64,000 bases of DNA from Phycisphaerales bacterium UBA1161. Its GTDB lineage: Bacteria > Planctomycetota > Phycisphaerae > Tepidisphaerales > Tepidisphaeraceae. The DNA lies in contig DBZL01000033.1 in assembly GCA_002311745.1 (NCBI GenBank), positions 1-64,000 on the forward strand. Direction: 5' to 3'. Below, in pieces: positions 51,122 to 60,832 of this stretch (within the stretch, counting starts at the first letter, position 1; each line of letters starts with the position of its first letter). Position numbers and translations under genes: made by a program. A model generated the notes under the pieces. That model had not been told where the DNA came from and ran no database searches. It worked only from the letters and a program-made list of their open reading frames with translations.

Positions 51122-51131
51122 ACCGCCGCCC

Positions 51132-51419
51132 ATGATGCGCAAGACCGCCGGCAATTGGGATCAGATCATTCTGCCTGCGGCCATCACCGCGCTGCTGGCG
51201 GTGGCCGTTACGCTGGCGGCCATCTGGCGCCTGGGCCCCATCGCCCGCCCCGCGCCGCCGGATATGCGCGATGCCCAGATCGCCCTGCTCCAGAAGCTGC
51301 TGCAAGAGCGCAGCCAGGAAATCAGCCGGTTGCGGCAAGAACTCACGGCGGCCACGCGGCCGGCACGTTCGACGTCGGCGCCGACGGAAGAATCGCCAAT
51401 TTCCGGAAAAGTTCAGTGA
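51132..51419 (+). CDS. Hypothetical small membrane coiled-coil protein
   Basis: 95 aa. One helix (IILPAAITALLAVAVTLAAIW) and a coiled coil (AQIALLQKLLQERSQEISRLRQEL) with a Thr/Ser/Ala tail, the bitopic layout of many envelope accessory proteins. Start at ATG 51132. Its 3' end overlaps the opposing metal-chaperone gene by 7 bases. Confidence 0.55.
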   Translation: MMRKTAGNWDQIILPAAITALLAVAVTLAAIWRLGPIARPAPPDMRDAQIALLQKLLQERSQEISRLRQELTAATRPARSTSAPTEESPISGKVQ

Positions 51420-51697
51420 ATGGGCGCCTGGTCCCCCGCGGATCGCAGGTCTTTGTCCCCCAGGGTGAACCCCGTCGCCCGATACCCCGCCTGTTTCACA
51501 GACTCCATCAACCGGCTTAGGGGAAGCACCCGCGGATCGAATAGCACCGATGCCTGGCCGGTATTGAAATCCACTTCCACTTCGTGCACGCCAGTCTGGG
51601 CCGCCAGCGATTTGCGAATCGACTCCTCGCATTTATGGCAATGCATCCCTTCAATCCGGATAACGGCAAGCTGATCGTGAGTAACGTCTTGTGCCAT
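51413..51697 (-). CDS. Heavy-metal-associated (HMA) domain protein, copper-chaperone-like
   Basis: 94 aa, one HMA domain: IRIEGMHCHKCEESIRKSL with the CxxC metal pair (GMHCHKC), EVDFNTGQASVLFD and a Gly-Tyr end (KQAGYRATG). Ferredoxin-like fold that carries Cu(I) or Zn. RBS AGGAG 7 bases before the ATG. Stands alone, divergent from folE. The His in the CHKC site and a C-terminal extension GDKDLRSAGDQAPIH are slightly unusual. Confidence 0.87.
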   Translation of the reverse strand: MAQDVTHDQLAVIRIEGMHCHKCEESIRKSLAAQTGVHEVEVDFNTGQASVLFDPRVLPLSRLMESVKQAGYRATGFTLGDKDLRSAGDQAPIH

Positions 51698-51789
51698 AAT
51701 GCACTCCTGTCCCTTACCTTGCAGGGCTTTTTTAGATTAGGCGCTGGACGGCCAATTAACAAGGCTGTTTTTTGAGGCATCGCCGGGGC

Positions 51790-51795
51790 TATAAT
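51790..51795 (+). promoter_or_regulatory. Consensus -10 box before folE
   Basis: Perfect TATAAT, 42 bases before the folE start. The expected -35 position holds a T-run (TGTTTT) rather than TTGACA. Confidence 0.4.
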
Positions 51796-51837
51796 TTGGT
51801 CGCATTCACCGAGATTTTGACCTCGGGAGGAGCCGAC

Positions 51838-52503
51838 ATGTCCGCAACGCGCAGTTTGGTTCCAGGTGGCGAAGTTTCCCAGGGCGGCGGAAACGGCCAG
51901 CCGGCGGTCCGTCCAGCGCCGGTTCACCCGATCGATTTGCCCCGCATCGAGCATGCCGTGCGCGAAATCCTCCTGGCCGTCGGCGAAGACCCCAATCGCG
52001 AGGGTCTGTGCAAGACGCCCCATCGCGTCGCCCGCTCCTACGCCGAACTGATGGCCGGATTGAACGAGGATCCCCGCCGGCATTTGCGGACGGTCTTCCA
52101 GGAGCGCTATGACGAAGTGGTTCTGCTGCGCGACATTGAATTTCACTCGTTGTGCGAGCACCACTTGTTGCCGTTCACCGGGCACGTGCACCTGGCCTAT
52201 TTGCCGGACGGAAAGGTCGTGGGCTTGAGCAAACTGGCCCGCATGGTGGAAGGTTTTGCTCGCCGGCCGCAGGTGCAGGAGCGGCTCACCATGCAGATCG
52301 CCGATGCCCTGTGGGAGGAGTTGGCGCCTCTGGGCGCGGCCTGCGTGATCGAGGCGGTCCACACCTGCATGACCATCCGCGGCGCCAAAAAGCCCGGCAG
52401 CGTGATGGTCACCAGCGCCCTGCGCGGCGTCTTCAAGAAAAACCCCTCCAGCCGGGCGGAAGTCCTGGCCCTGATCGCCGCCCATCCCATCTCCAAGCTG
52501 TGA
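51838..52503 (+). CDS. folE: GTP cyclohydrolase I
   Basis: 221 aa. Converts GTP to dihydroneopterin triphosphate, first step of folate/pterin synthesis. GLCKTPHRVARSY, DIEFHSLCEHHLLPFTGHVHLAYLPDGKVVGLSKLAR with zinc ligands (SLCEHH), RRPQVQERLTMQIADAL, and HTCMTIRGAKKPGSVMVTSALRGVF with the second zinc Cys. The N-terminal 35 residues are a low-complexity extension. RBS GGGAGG before ATG 51838. The next gene begins 59 bases downstream. Confidence 0.96.
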   Translation: MSATRSLVPGGEVSQGGGNGQPAVRPAPVHPIDLPRIEHAVREILLAVGEDPNREGLCKTPHRVARSYAELMAGLNEDPRRHLRTVFQERYDEVVLLRDIEFHSLCEHHLLPFTGHVHLAYLPDGKVVGLSKLARMVEGFARRPQVQERLTMQIADALWEELAPLGAACVIEAVHTCMTIRGAKKPGSVMVTSALRGVFKKNPSSRAEVLALIAAHPISKL

Positions 52504-52562
52504 GCCGGATGCCGCGGCTCGGCTTTGCGTCGCCCGCCCCTTGCCGGTAACTTTCCTGCATC

Positions 52563-53591
52563 ATGGCTCGCGTTGTGAACATCGCCATCGTCGGATGCGG
52601 TTATTGGGGCGTCAATTATCTGCGCGTCTTGAGCGAGCTGCCCGATGCGAAAGTCTGCTTGGCGTGCGATCTGTCCGAAGACCGCCTGCGAACGGTGCGC
52701 GAGCGTTTCCCACTGATCAGCACCACCAAGCAACTGTCCGAAGTGCTGACCAGCCGATGGGTGGATGCGGTGGTGGTGGCCACGCCCGCTGGGTCGCATC
52801 ACGAGGTCACGGCGCAGTGCCTTGCCGCCGGCAAGCACGTGCTGGTCGAAAAACCGATCACCACCTCCGTCGCCGATGCCCTGACGCTCATCCAGCAGGC
52901 CCAGCAGACGCAGCTCGTGCTGATGGTCGGCCACACCTTCCTGTACAACTCCGGCATCCTCAAGATCAAGCAGCTCATGGGCGAGGCGGATTTCGGGCAG
53001 TTGTACTACCTGCACGCCACGCGCACCAACATGGGCCCCGTGCGCAGCGACGTGAACTGCCTGTGGGACTTGGGCACGCACGACGTGGCGATCTTCAACT
53101 TCCTGCTCGATTCGGTGCCCACCTCCGTCAGCGCCGTCGCCTCGCCCGTGCTGGGCAAGGAAAAGCAGGACGTCGGCTTCGTCACCCTGCGCTACGCCCA
53201 CAACGTCATCGCCAACATCCACGCCAGCTGGGTCGATCCCAACAAGGTGCGCGAGGTGGTGGTGGTCGGCAGCCGCCGGCGCATCGTCTTCGACGACCTG
53301 AACAACGTCGAACGCGTGCGGATTTACGAAAAGGGATTGTCCGCCACGATGGAGGCCGACACCTTCGGCGAATTCCGTTTGATCGTGCACGACGGCGACA
53401 TCATCAGCCCGCATGTTCCGCCCAGTGAGCCGCTGAAAAACCTGGCCGCGCACTTTCTGGATTGCGTGGCCAACGGCAAACGCCCGCTGTCCGACGGCCG
53501 CAACGGCCTGGACGTCGTACGCGTGATGAGCGCCATCGATCGCTCCCTGGCCCGTCAGGGCGCACCGGTCGAAGTGGAAGGGTCATCATGA
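52563..53591 (+). CDS. WbpB-like UDP-sugar 3-dehydrogenase (Gfo/Idh/MocA family)
   Basis: 342 aa. Rossmann motif IVGCGYWGVNYLRVL (about 9-23), catalytic EKPIT motif (VLVEKPITTS, about 95-104), and an active-site stretch NCLWDLGTHDVAIFNFLL. It resembles WbpB/WlbA, which oxidise the C3 position of UDP-GlcNAcA. The following genes supply an acetyltransferase and a PLP aminotransferase, the exact partners in making UDP-2,3-diacetamido-2,3-dideoxy-hexuronic acids, so this role is well supported by context. ATGA overlap with the next gene. Confidence 0.82.
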   Translation: MARVVNIAIVGCGYWGVNYLRVLSELPDAKVCLACDLSEDRLRTVRERFPLISTTKQLSEVLTSRWVDAVVVATPAGSHHEVTAQCLAAGKHVLVEKPITTSVADALTLIQQAQQTQLVLMVGHTFLYNSGILKIKQLMGEADFGQLYYLHATRTNMGPVRSDVNCLWDLGTHDVAIFNFLLDSVPTSVSAVASPVLGKEKQDVGFVTLRYAHNVIANIHASWVDPNKVREVVVVGSRRRIVFDDLNNVERVRIYEKGLSATMEADTFGEFRLIVHDGDIISPHVPPSEPLKNLAAHFLDCVANGKRPLSDGRNGLDVVRVMSAIDRSLARQGAPVEVEGSS

Positions 53592-54331
53592 CCTCCGACA
53601 ACGCCACCATCCTCGGCGCCGATTGCCTGAGCGATCCGGGCGTCATCCTCGGCTACCGCACCGGACGGAAGATCCCCTTCGAGCCCCTGCGCCTGGGCGA
53701 TCACGCCCGCATCCGCTCCCACAGCGTCATCTACGCCAACACCACCATCGGCCATCACCTGGAAACCGGGCACAACGTCGTCATCCGCGAGGAAAACCGC
53801 ATCGGCGACCACTTCTGTGTCTGGAACAACACGGTCATCGACTACGGCTGCGTCATCGGCAACAACGTCAAGATCCACAGCAACTGCTACATCGCCCAGT
53901 TCACCACCATTGAGGATGAGGTGTTCATCGCTCCCGGCGTGTCGGTGGCCAACGATCCGCACCCCATCTGCGCCTTGTGCATGCGCGGCCCGACGCTCAA
54001 GAAGGGATGCCGCATCGGCGTCAACGTGACCCTCCTGCCGCACATCATCATCGGCCAAAGCGCCTTGGTCGGCGCCGGCAGCGTCGTCACCCGCGATGTG
54101 CCGCCGTTTGCCGTCGTGGCCGGCAACCCGGCGCGCCGCCTGCGCGACGTGAACGAGCTGAATTGCCCCTTCGACCTGACCCAACCCTACGTCGACGGCC
54201 AGGACGTCAAAGCTCGCGAGCACCAGGACATGCAGGCGGAAGAGCAGCTCCGCGAGCAGATCCGCCGCCAAGCCGAAGCCCAAGGCCGCCGGCCCGGCGT
54301 GCCCGGAATTCCCGGCGGCCAACGCACATGA
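53588..54331 (+). CDS. WbpD-like hexapeptide-repeat N-acetyltransferase
   Basis: 247 aa from ATG 53588 (ATGA overlap with the dehydrogenase stop). Left-handed beta-helix with hexad repeats (HARIRSHSVIYANTTIG, ENRIGDHFCVWNNTVIDYGCVIGNNVKIHS, TIEDEVFIAPGVSVANDPHP) and the AcCoA-site motif GQSALVGAGSVVTRDVPPFAVVAGNPARRLR. The last 60 residues form a charged Arg/Glu/Gln tail. Acetylates the 3-amino sugar in the pathway; longer than Pseudomonas WbpD because of the tail. Confidence 0.85.
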   Translation: MTSDNATILGADCLSDPGVILGYRTGRKIPFEPLRLGDHARIRSHSVIYANTTIGHHLETGHNVVIREENRIGDHFCVWNNTVIDYGCVIGNNVKIHSNCYIAQFTTIEDEVFIAPGVSVANDPHPICALCMRGPTLKKGCRIGVNVTLLPHIIIGQSALVGAGSVVTRDVPPFAVVAGNPARRLRDVNELNCPFDLTQPYVDGQDVKAREHQDMQAEEQLREQIRRQAEAQGRRPGVPGIPGGQRT

Positions 54332-55056
54332 CCCAGGCCACGTCCGCGCTCAGAATCCTTGTCGCCACCTTCGCTTTCAACGAGGGCGAAAAAATCAAGA
54401 CGACGACTCAGCGCATTCTCGCCGCCACGAATCACGACGTGCTGGTCATGGACGATGGCTCGACCGACGGGTCCATCGACGCCATTCGATCGCTGAACGT
54501 CAAGATCCTCACCAGCCCCGTCAACGTCGGCATCGGCGCGATGATGAAGCGCGCTTTCCAATACGCCATCGACCAACACTACGACGTGATCGTGATCATG
54601 GCCGGAAACAACAAGGATGATCCAACCCAAATCCCGCGTCTCCTGGAGCCCATCGCCGCCGCTGGGGCGGATTTCGTGCAGGGATCACGGCACATGGCCG
54701 GCGGCCAGCACGGTGGCATGCCCCTGTATCGCCGCGCGGCCACGCGGCTCCATCCCCTGCTCTTTTCCATCGCCGCCCGCAAATGGGTGACCGAAAGCAC
54801 CAACGGCTTCCGCGCCATCCGCGTCGAGGTGCTGCGCGATCCGCGCCTCAACTGGCGGCAGGAATGGCTCAACCAGTACGAGCTGGAGCCGTACGTCCTG
54901 TTCAAGACGATCCGCCTGGGCTATAAGCACGTGGAAGTGCCCGTGACCAAGATCTATCCGTCCAAAAGTCTGGGCTACACGAAGATGAAGCCATTTTCCG
55001 GCTGGTGGAGTATCCTCAAGCCCGTGATCTACCTGGGACTGGGACTTCGCCGCTAG
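54328..55056 (+). CDS. GT2-family (polyprenyl-phosphate type) glycosyltransferase
   Basis: 242 aa from ATG 54328, four-base overlap with the previous gene. Nucleotide-sugar motif [15 protein letters not shown] (first Asp pair), [22 protein letters not shown] where the usual DADLQHPPE is replaced, GSRHMAGG and the [25 protein letters not shown] acceptor region. It is close to dolichol-phosphate mannosyltransferase/ArnC-type enzymes but without C-terminal membrane helices. It may charge a lipid carrier for the two GT-C enzymes downstream. Confidence 0.83.
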   Translation: MTQATSALRILVATFAFNEGEKIKTTTQRILAATNHDVLVMDDGSTDGSIDAIRSLNVKILTSPVNVGIGAMMKRAFQYAIDQHYDVIVIMAGNNKDDPTQIPRLLEPIAAAGADFVQGSRHMAGGQHGGMPLYRRAATRLHPLLFSIAARKWVTESTNGFRAIRVEVLRDPRLNWRQEWLNQYELEPYVLFKTIRLGYKHVEVPVTKIYPSKSLGYTKMKPFSGWWSILKPVIYLGLGLRR

Positions 55057-55073
55057 CATCGGACGATCCACTC

Positions 55074-56180
55074 ATGAGCGTGCCCTTTGTCGATCTAAGC
55101 GCCCTGCACGCCTCGTGCGAAACCGAGATTCGCCAGGCGATCGACCGCGTCATCGCCGGCGGCGATTTCATCCTGGGCCAGGAGCTGCGCGATTTCGAAG
55201 CGCAGTTCGCGGCCTTCTGCGGCGCCGCCTGCGCCGTCGGCGTCGACAGCGGAATCTCATCGCTGGAGCTTGCCCTGCGCGCGTTGGGCGTCGGCCCCGG
55301 CGATGAAGTGATCACCGTCTCGCACACGTTCATCGCGACCGTTTCGAGCATCTCCTTCACCGGCGCCCGGCCGGTCTTTGTCGACGTCTCGCCGGACACC
55401 TGCACGATGGACCCGTCGAAGATCGAGCCGGCCATCACGCCGCGAACCAAGGCGATTTTGCCCGTGCATCTCTACGGGCAGGCCGCGGACATGGATTCCA
55501 TTTTGGACATCGCCCGGCGGCACCATCTCCTGGTGATCGAGGATGCCGCCCAAGCGCACGGGGCGCGTTATCGCGGCCAACGAGTCGGAACCCTGGGCGA
55601 TGCCGGATGCTTCAGCTTCTATCCGGCCAAAAATCTGGGGGCCTTCGGCGACGGGGGAATGCTGCTCACCAACAACCCCGACCTGGCGGAAAAAGTGCGC
55701 ATGCTCCGCAACTACGGCCAGCGCGAAAAATACCACCACGTCTTCCTGGCCTACAACCGCCGGCTGGACACGCTCCAGGCCGCGATTTTGCGCGTGAAGC
55801 TGGCGCATCTGGATGCGTGGAACGCCGCCCGCCGCGCCGCGGCCGCTCATTACGATCGGCGGCTCTCGCGCTTGGATCGCCTGGTGCTGCCCAAGGTCGG
55901 CCCGCAGCGCGATCACGTTTATCATCTGTACGTGATTCAGCACCCGTCGCGCGACGCCCTGGCCGCGCATCTGCAGCGCAACGGTGTGTCCACGGGCTTG
56001 CACTACCCCATCCCCGTGCATCTTCAAGACTGCTATCAATCGCTGGGCATTGGCCGCGGGGCGCTGCCGGTCACCGAGAGCCTCGCTTCCCGCGTTCTTT
56101 CCTTGCCGATGTTTCCCACCATGACGCCGCAGCAGATCGAACGCGTTTGCGGCTTGATTGAGGAGTTCGAGCGGACTTGA
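55074..56180 (+). CDS. WbpE-like DegT/DnrJ/EryC1/StrS aminotransferase
   Basis: 368 aa. PLP enzyme that aminates a UDP-3-keto sugar. [61 protein letters not shown], and the Schiff-base Lys in [23 protein letters not shown] are typical. [12 protein letters not shown] and [12 protein letters not shown] close the C-terminus. Together with the dehydrogenase and acetyltransferase this completes the dehydrogenation-amination-acetylation set. Starts 17 bases after the glycosyltransferase. Confidence 0.9.
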   Translation: MSVPFVDLSALHASCETEIRQAIDRVIAGGDFILGQELRDFEAQFAAFCGAACAVGVDSGISSLELALRALGVGPGDEVITVSHTFIATVSSISFTGARPVFVDVSPDTCTMDPSKIEPAITPRTKAILPVHLYGQAADMDSILDIARRHHLLVIEDAAQAHGARYRGQRVGTLGDAGCFSFYPAKNLGAFGDGGMLLTNNPDLAEKVRMLRNYGQREKYHHVFLAYNRRLDTLQAAILRVKLAHLDAWNAARRAAAAHYDRRLSRLDRLVLPKVGPQRDHVYHLYVIQHPSRDALAAHLQRNGVSTGLHYPIPVHLQDCYQSLGIGRGALPVTESLASRVLSLPMFPTMTPQQIERVCGLIEEFERT

Positions 56181-56226
56181 CCCATGCCGCGGCATCCCCG
56201 CCGCGAGGATTGATCCCGACCACGCG

Positions 56227-58032
56227 ATGCGCAATTGGCTGCGTCAATTTCTTGCCCTGGGCCTGATCCTGTTCGGGGCGGAACTGTGGCTGCTGGTGCT
56301 GGGCGGCAATTGGGGGCATTATTATCACCTCACGATCCTGGCTGTATCCGGCGGGATCGCCCTGATCTGGCCGCTGAGCCGCCTGATCGCGGCCGGCGCC
56401 GCCGCCACAGACGCTCTGCTGCACCGCCGCCGCCCAGTCACGGCGCTGGCGGTTGCCCTCGCCGTCTTGCTCTATTTGTTGCTCCAGGCGTACCAGTACT
56501 CCGAGCAGCTTTATCCCAAGTTTCACGATGAGCATTCCTATCTGATCCAGGGGCACATGTTGGCCCGCGGCCGGCTCTGGATGCACCCCTATCCTCCGCA
56601 AATTGCCCCCTTCTTCGACTCCTTTCATCTGATCGTCGACCGCGTCTACGCGTCGATTTATTTCCCTGGCACCGCGATGATGCTCGTGCTGGGCGTGTGG
56701 CTGGGTCTTCCCTTCTGGTTCATGCCGGCGCTGAGCGCGTCCATCGCCGCCGCGCTTTTTTTTCTGCTCATGGAGGAACTGTTCGGCGGCGTGCGTGCTC
56801 TGATCGCCGTGCTGATGCTCCTTTCGCTTTACACCTTTCGAAGAACGTCGCTGATGGCCCTGTCGGAATCGCCGCAGTTGCTGGCGGAACTGCTGCTGTT
56901 TTGGGCGTTTCTGCGCTGGCGGGGTCAGCGGCAGGCGCGATGGGCCCTGCTCATGGGCGCTGTGGCCGGATACAGCGGCATCACCCGGCCGCTCGATGCT
57001 CTGTGCGTCGCGGCGGCCGTCGGCTTGGCCCTGCTCTGGGAACTGCGCCGCCAGCCTCGCCTCATCCTGCGCACCTCCGCCACCATCCTCCTGGGCGTTT
57101 CGCCGTTCTTGGCCCTGCAGATCATTCAAAACATCGGCGTCACAGGATCGTGGCACACGTTCCCATCCGATTACTATGTCGCTCGCAACTATCCCGCCCC
57201 CATGCTCGGCTTCTATCACGTCGATCCGGCCAAGGTCCCGCAATCCCCGCTACCGGCCAAGCAGGCGGCGATGAAACAATGGATCCTCCCGGCGTACCAG
57301 GAGCACCGCATCTCCAATCTGCCTTTGGAGTGGTGGCCGTCGCGGGCAAACCAATGGTCCCCATCGCGGCTCCGCCAGACGCTCGTGAACGTGTTGCCCA
57401 ACGGCACCTTCATGATCCTGCTGCCCGTGGCGTTTTTGTCCTTGTGGGAAATTCGCCGGGGCGTCATCGTCGGCTCGCTTGTGCTCATGCTCCTGTGCTA
57501 CGCCGCCTTCGTCTTTTACCTGGATCATTACACCACGGCGATGATGCCCATGTTTCTTTGTCTGATTTTGATGGCGTGGGATGCTCTGGAAAAATCCTTC
57601 CCGCGGGTCCGGCCGATGATCTTCACTTTCCTGTTGGTGGCCCTCGGCACGGTATCGGTCGCTTCCCTGCCGCAAATTGACCGGACCGCCGCGCCTCTGT
57701 CGCAGTTTCTTGAATCCGAGCTTGCCGCCAACGTGCTGGCCGCCGTCCCTCCGCCGGCCCTGGTGTTTTTCCGCTTCGATCCGGACAAATCCAATATTCA
57801 TGATGAGCAGGTCTATAACGACGTGGCTTGGCCAGATGACGCCCCGATCGTCCGTGCCCAGGACCTGGGCATGCAGCGCGATCGCGACTTGGTCGAATAC
57901 TACGCCCGGCGGCAGCCTGATCGCGTGGTCTATTTCTATGACCGCGGCCATCGCCTTTACCGCAACTTGCCCCTAAGTCAGCCCCTTGGAACCGTGCGCC
58001 AGCTTGCCGCCTCTTACCGCACCCAGCCATGA
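56227..58032 (+). CDS. GT-C family membrane glycosyltransferase, first of a tandem pair
   Basis: 601 aa from ATG 56227. About ten membrane helices plus a soluble C-terminal domain. The first large loop carries KFHDEHSYLIQGHMLARGRLWMHPYP, whose Asp-Glu pair fits the catalytic acidic motif of ArnT/PMT-like GT-C enzymes (often D-E-x-x-Y). These use polyprenyl-phosphate sugars as donors on the outer face of the membrane. Shares the DEHSY loop, the VYASIYFPGTA motif and a matching C-terminal domain (DPDKSNIHDEQVYNDVAWPDDAPIVRAQDLG) with the next gene. ATGA overlap with it. Confidence 0.82.
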   Translation: MRNWLRQFLALGLILFGAELWLLVLGGNWGHYYHLTILAVSGGIALIWPLSRLIAAGAAATDALLHRRRPVTALAVALAVLLYLLLQAYQYSEQLYPKFHDEHSYLIQGHMLARGRLWMHPYPPQIAPFFDSFHLIVDRVYASIYFPGTAMMLVLGVWLGLPFWFMPALSASIAAALFFLLMEELFGGVRALIAVLMLLSLYTFRRTSLMALSESPQLLAELLLFWAFLRWRGQRQARWALLMGAVAGYSGITRPLDALCVAAAVGLALLWELRRQPRLILRTSATILLGVSPFLALQIIQNIGVTGSWHTFPSDYYVARNYPAPMLGFYHVDPAKVPQSPLPAKQAAMKQWILPAYQEHRISNLPLEWWPSRANQWSPSRLRQTLVNVLPNGTFMILLPVAFLSLWEIRRGVIVGSLVLMLLCYAAFVFYLDHYTTAMMPMFLCLILMAWDALEKSFPRVRPMIFTFLLVALGTVSVASLPQIDRTAAPLSQFLESELAANVLAAVPPPALVFFRFDPDKSNIHDEQVYNDVAWPDDAPIVRAQDLGMQRDRDLVEYYARRQPDRVVYFYDRGHRLYRNLPLSQPLGTVRQLAASYRTQP

Positions 58033-59849
58033 GATCCCGCCGTGCTTTCAGCGTCGTCTGCATCGTTCTGCTTGGGATCGGGGCGACCGCGGCCTGGTTT
58101 TTCGGGGACCTGCCGGAGGTCTCCAAGACGCTGCGCACGCGGCAACTGATCGTCGCCGCCGTTGCCATCGCCGTCGCCTGCCTCCCGCCCCTTCGCTCCA
58201 AGGTCCAGGCCGTCGCCGATGCCCTGAACCGCGCCTTGGCCTCCCGGCGCCTGCTGGGGGCAGCCGGTGCGATGCTTCTCGTCGCCATTCCTCTTGGGCT
58301 GGATTGCTACTTGACGGCCCACCGCCGCCTGGAACTGCAGGACGAACATTCCTACATGATCCAGACCCAGATGCTGGCCCATGGCCGGCTCTGGATGCAT
58401 TCTTTTCCGCCCGATATCCAGCCGTTCTTCGACACTTACTACGTCCTCATGCACCCGGTCTACGCGTCGATCTACTTCCCCGGCACGGCACTGATGATGC
58501 TGCCGATCGTCTGGCTCGGCATCCCGTTCTGGATCATGACCCTCCTGGTCATCCTCATCGCCGCCGCCCTTTTGTACGCGGTCATCGACCACCTGTTCGA
58601 CAGCGCCAAGGCGATCCTCGCTGTCGTGATGCTGATCGCCTTGCGGATTTGCATGGATGCTTCGCACTCGCTGCTGTCGCAGGCCCCTTCGCTGATGCTG
58701 GATTTGCTGATGGTTCTGGCGCTGCTGCGTTGGCGTCAGAGCAAGACCGTTGGCTGGGCCGTCGCCATGGGGGTTGCCGCGGGATGGGCGGCGATCACGC
58801 GGCCCGTCGAGGCGCTCTGCTACGCCATCCCCATCGGCGTGGCCATGCTGCTGGACCTGCGCGGCCACCGCCCCGCGGTGTGGGCCCGCTCCCTGGCGAG
58901 CGTGCTGCTGGCCGCGGCGCCGTTTCTGGTCCTGCAGGCGATCCAAAACCTGGGAATCACCGGCAAGCTGACCCAGTTCCCTGCCGATCTTTACGTCGCG
59001 CAAAACTACCCCGCACCCATGGCGGGATTTCACCACATCGACTGGAACAACGTCCCCAAACCCTCGTGCCGCGAAAAACAATTCATGAACGAGATCTGGA
59101 TCTGGCCCAGGTACCGCGAGCACACCGTCGCCAACATCCCCGAGGAATGGATGCGCGCGCGGCTGCGCATGACGGTCGGCGGATTGCTCCTGAACCCGTG
59201 GTTGCTGGTGCTTGTGCCGGTGGCGGCGATCGGCCGATGGAACCGAGGGCGCGCCGTGCTGGCGATCCCGCTGCTGCTTTTTCTGTGCTTCTACGTCTTC
59301 TTCGTCTTTTATTTCGTTCACTACCTGCTCCCGGTGGTTCCCTGCGCGATTGTGCTGGTGCTGGTCTCGCTGGAAGCGGCCGAGAAGGCCGCGGGGCGAT
59401 ACCGATCAGCCGTCTGGACGGCCTTCACTTTTGTGACGATCGCGCTGGCCGGCTATTCGATCTGGGCGATCGACACTTATGTCCTGACGGTTAACCCCCG
59501 TTCGCGAACATTCTGGCAAGGCACGGAAGGCCCTATCGCCAGCAACACATTGGAACGGCTGCCGCGCCAGCCCGCCGTCGTCATGTTTCGATTCGATTTC
59601 GAGAATTCCACGCCGCACGCGGAGATGGTCTACAACGATCAGACCGCCTGGCCGGACGATGCCCTGATCGTTCATGCCCGCGACCTGGGCGAAGAACAAA
59701 ACTGGAAGCTGTACCGCTATTACGCCCAGCGGCAGCCCGATCGGGTCTTTTATCTCTATGATCGCGGCGCGGTGTTTCGCCAGCAGAACCCTTTAAGCCC
59801 GCCGCTGGGCACCGCTGCCGAATTGGCGAAAAAACATCCGCCCTTCTAA
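58029..59849 (+). CDS. GT-C family membrane glycosyltransferase, second of a tandem pair
   Basis: 606 aa. Paralogue of the upstream gene: LQDEHSYMIQTQMLAHGRLWMHSFPP, VYASIYFPGTALMM and RFDFENSTPHAEMVYNDQTAWPDDALIVHARDLG in the same order, with about ten helices between. Acceptor specificity probably differs. Overlaps the first by ATGA, so the pair is translationally coupled. Last gene of the sugar operon. Confidence 0.82.
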   Translation: MRSRRAFSVVCIVLLGIGATAAWFFGDLPEVSKTLRTRQLIVAAVAIAVACLPPLRSKVQAVADALNRALASRRLLGAAGAMLLVAIPLGLDCYLTAHRRLELQDEHSYMIQTQMLAHGRLWMHSFPPDIQPFFDTYYVLMHPVYASIYFPGTALMMLPIVWLGIPFWIMTLLVILIAAALLYAVIDHLFDSAKAILAVVMLIALRICMDASHSLLSQAPSLMLDLLMVLALLRWRQSKTVGWAVAMGVAAGWAAITRPVEALCYAIPIGVAMLLDLRGHRPAVWARSLASVLLAAAPFLVLQAIQNLGITGKLTQFPADLYVAQNYPAPMAGFHHIDWNNVPKPSCREKQFMNEIWIWPRYREHTVANIPEEWMRARLRMTVGGLLLNPWLLVLVPVAAIGRWNRGRAVLAIPLLLFLCFYVFFVFYFVHYLLPVVPCAIVLVLVSLEAAEKAAGRYRSAVWTAFTFVTIALAGYSIWAIDTYVLTVNPRSRTFWQGTEGPIASNTLERLPRQPAVVMFRFDFENSTPHAEMVYNDQTAWPDDALIVHARDLGEEQNWKLYRYYAQRQPDRVFYLYDRGAVFRQQNPLSPPLGTAAELAKKHPPF

Positions 59850-59992
59850 GCCTGTTTTATCCCCATTGAACCGTGTCCCTCGAAACGATAAATGTTAGGT
59901 GTCTGTTTGGAATTTTTCTTGCTTTTTGAAGTACCATAGGCTAGATTAACGTCTGATAAACTGATCTAATATTCCACGTCAGCGTTGTGGAC
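59850..59992. promoter_or_regulatory. Promoter region of the S24 repressor gene
   Basis: Short AT-rich gap (GC drops sharply). Contains TTGAAG (59929-59934) and, around 59953-59969, CTGATAAACTGATC, a direct repeat of CTGAT that could be the repressor's own operator. No terminator with a T-run was seen after the second GT-C gene. Confidence 0.3.
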
Positions 59993-60832
59993 ATGGAACC
60001 TTTAGGCCCCAGAATTCGCAAGCAGCGGCGCCGGCTGGGATTGACGTTGGATGAGCTGGCCGGCCGTAGCGGAATCTCCAAGCCGTATCTGTCCCTGATC
60101 GAAACAGGCCGAGTTCTCAATCCGCCAAGCGACGAAAAGCTACGTCGCCTGGAGCAAACCCTGGGCTTTGGCGACGGCGATCTGCTGACGCAGGCCCACT
60201 TGCAGCGCACGCCGCGCGACGTGCGCGCCGTTCTGGGCAAGCTCCTGGCCGACGGCAAGGCGGGCGGCGCCGCCCTGGTCAACATGGAACTCAAGCCGCC
60301 CAACTCCCCCGCGGCGGACGGTGGCGCGGCGCCGGTCGATCTGGATGCCGCGTATTTGTCCGGCGTCTTGCAGGAGTTGGTGGTTGGCGCCGGCGGCGGT
60401 TTGGAAAAAGTCGCCAGCAACGCCGTGCCGGTCATCAATCGCGTCGCGGCCGGTTATCCGAAGGATTTCACCGATCTGTCGTATCCGCCGCGAGTGGCCG
60501 ATCAGTACGTTGGCTGCCCGGACATTTCGGATAAGGATGCCTTTGCCGCCCGCGTGCACGGCGACAGCATGACGCCCAAGTACCGCGACGGCGACATCGT
60601 GATTTTTTCTCCCGCCTTGCCGCCGCGCAACGGCGACGACTGCTTCGTGCGTTTCGGCGATGGCCAGACGACGTTCAAGCGCATCTTTTTCGAAACGGAT
60701 GAGCAGAGCCGCGTTCCGGTCCTCCGCCTTCAGCCGCGCAACGAGCGCCATCGTCCCACCATCGTGCGCTGCGACCAGGTCGCCGGCCTGTATCGCGCCA
60801 TCTACCGATATCAACGAGTGGATGACGAGTAG
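59993..60832 (+). CDS. XRE-HTH/S24 peptidase-like repressor (LexA/CI type)
   Basis: 279 aa. N-terminal XRE helix-turn-helix (GPRIRKQRRRLGLTLDELAGRSGISKPYLSLIETGR, about 4-39), a helical middle, and a C-terminal S24 domain with the nucleophile Ser in ARVHGDSMTPKYRDGDIVIF and the general-base Lys in GQTTFKRIFF. This is the fold of CI-like and LexA-like repressors that cleave themselves when activated by RecA; the middle segment lacks an obvious Ala-Gly cleavage site of the classic kind (candidate: residues near VVGAGGG). A GTG at 59987 is in frame but ATG 59993 is simpler. No phage genes around. Confidence 0.87.
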   Translation: MEPLGPRIRKQRRRLGLTLDELAGRSGISKPYLSLIETGRVLNPPSDEKLRRLEQTLGFGDGDLLTQAHLQRTPRDVRAVLGKLLADGKAGGAALVNMELKPPNSPAADGGAAPVDLDAAYLSGVLQELVVGAGGGLEKVASNAVPVINRVAAGYPKDFTDLSYPPRVADQYVGCPDISDKDAFAARVHGDSMTPKYRDGDIVIFSPALPPRNGDDCFVRFGDGQTTFKRIFFETDEQSRVPVLRLQPRNERHRPTIVRCDQVAGLYRAIYRYQRVDDE

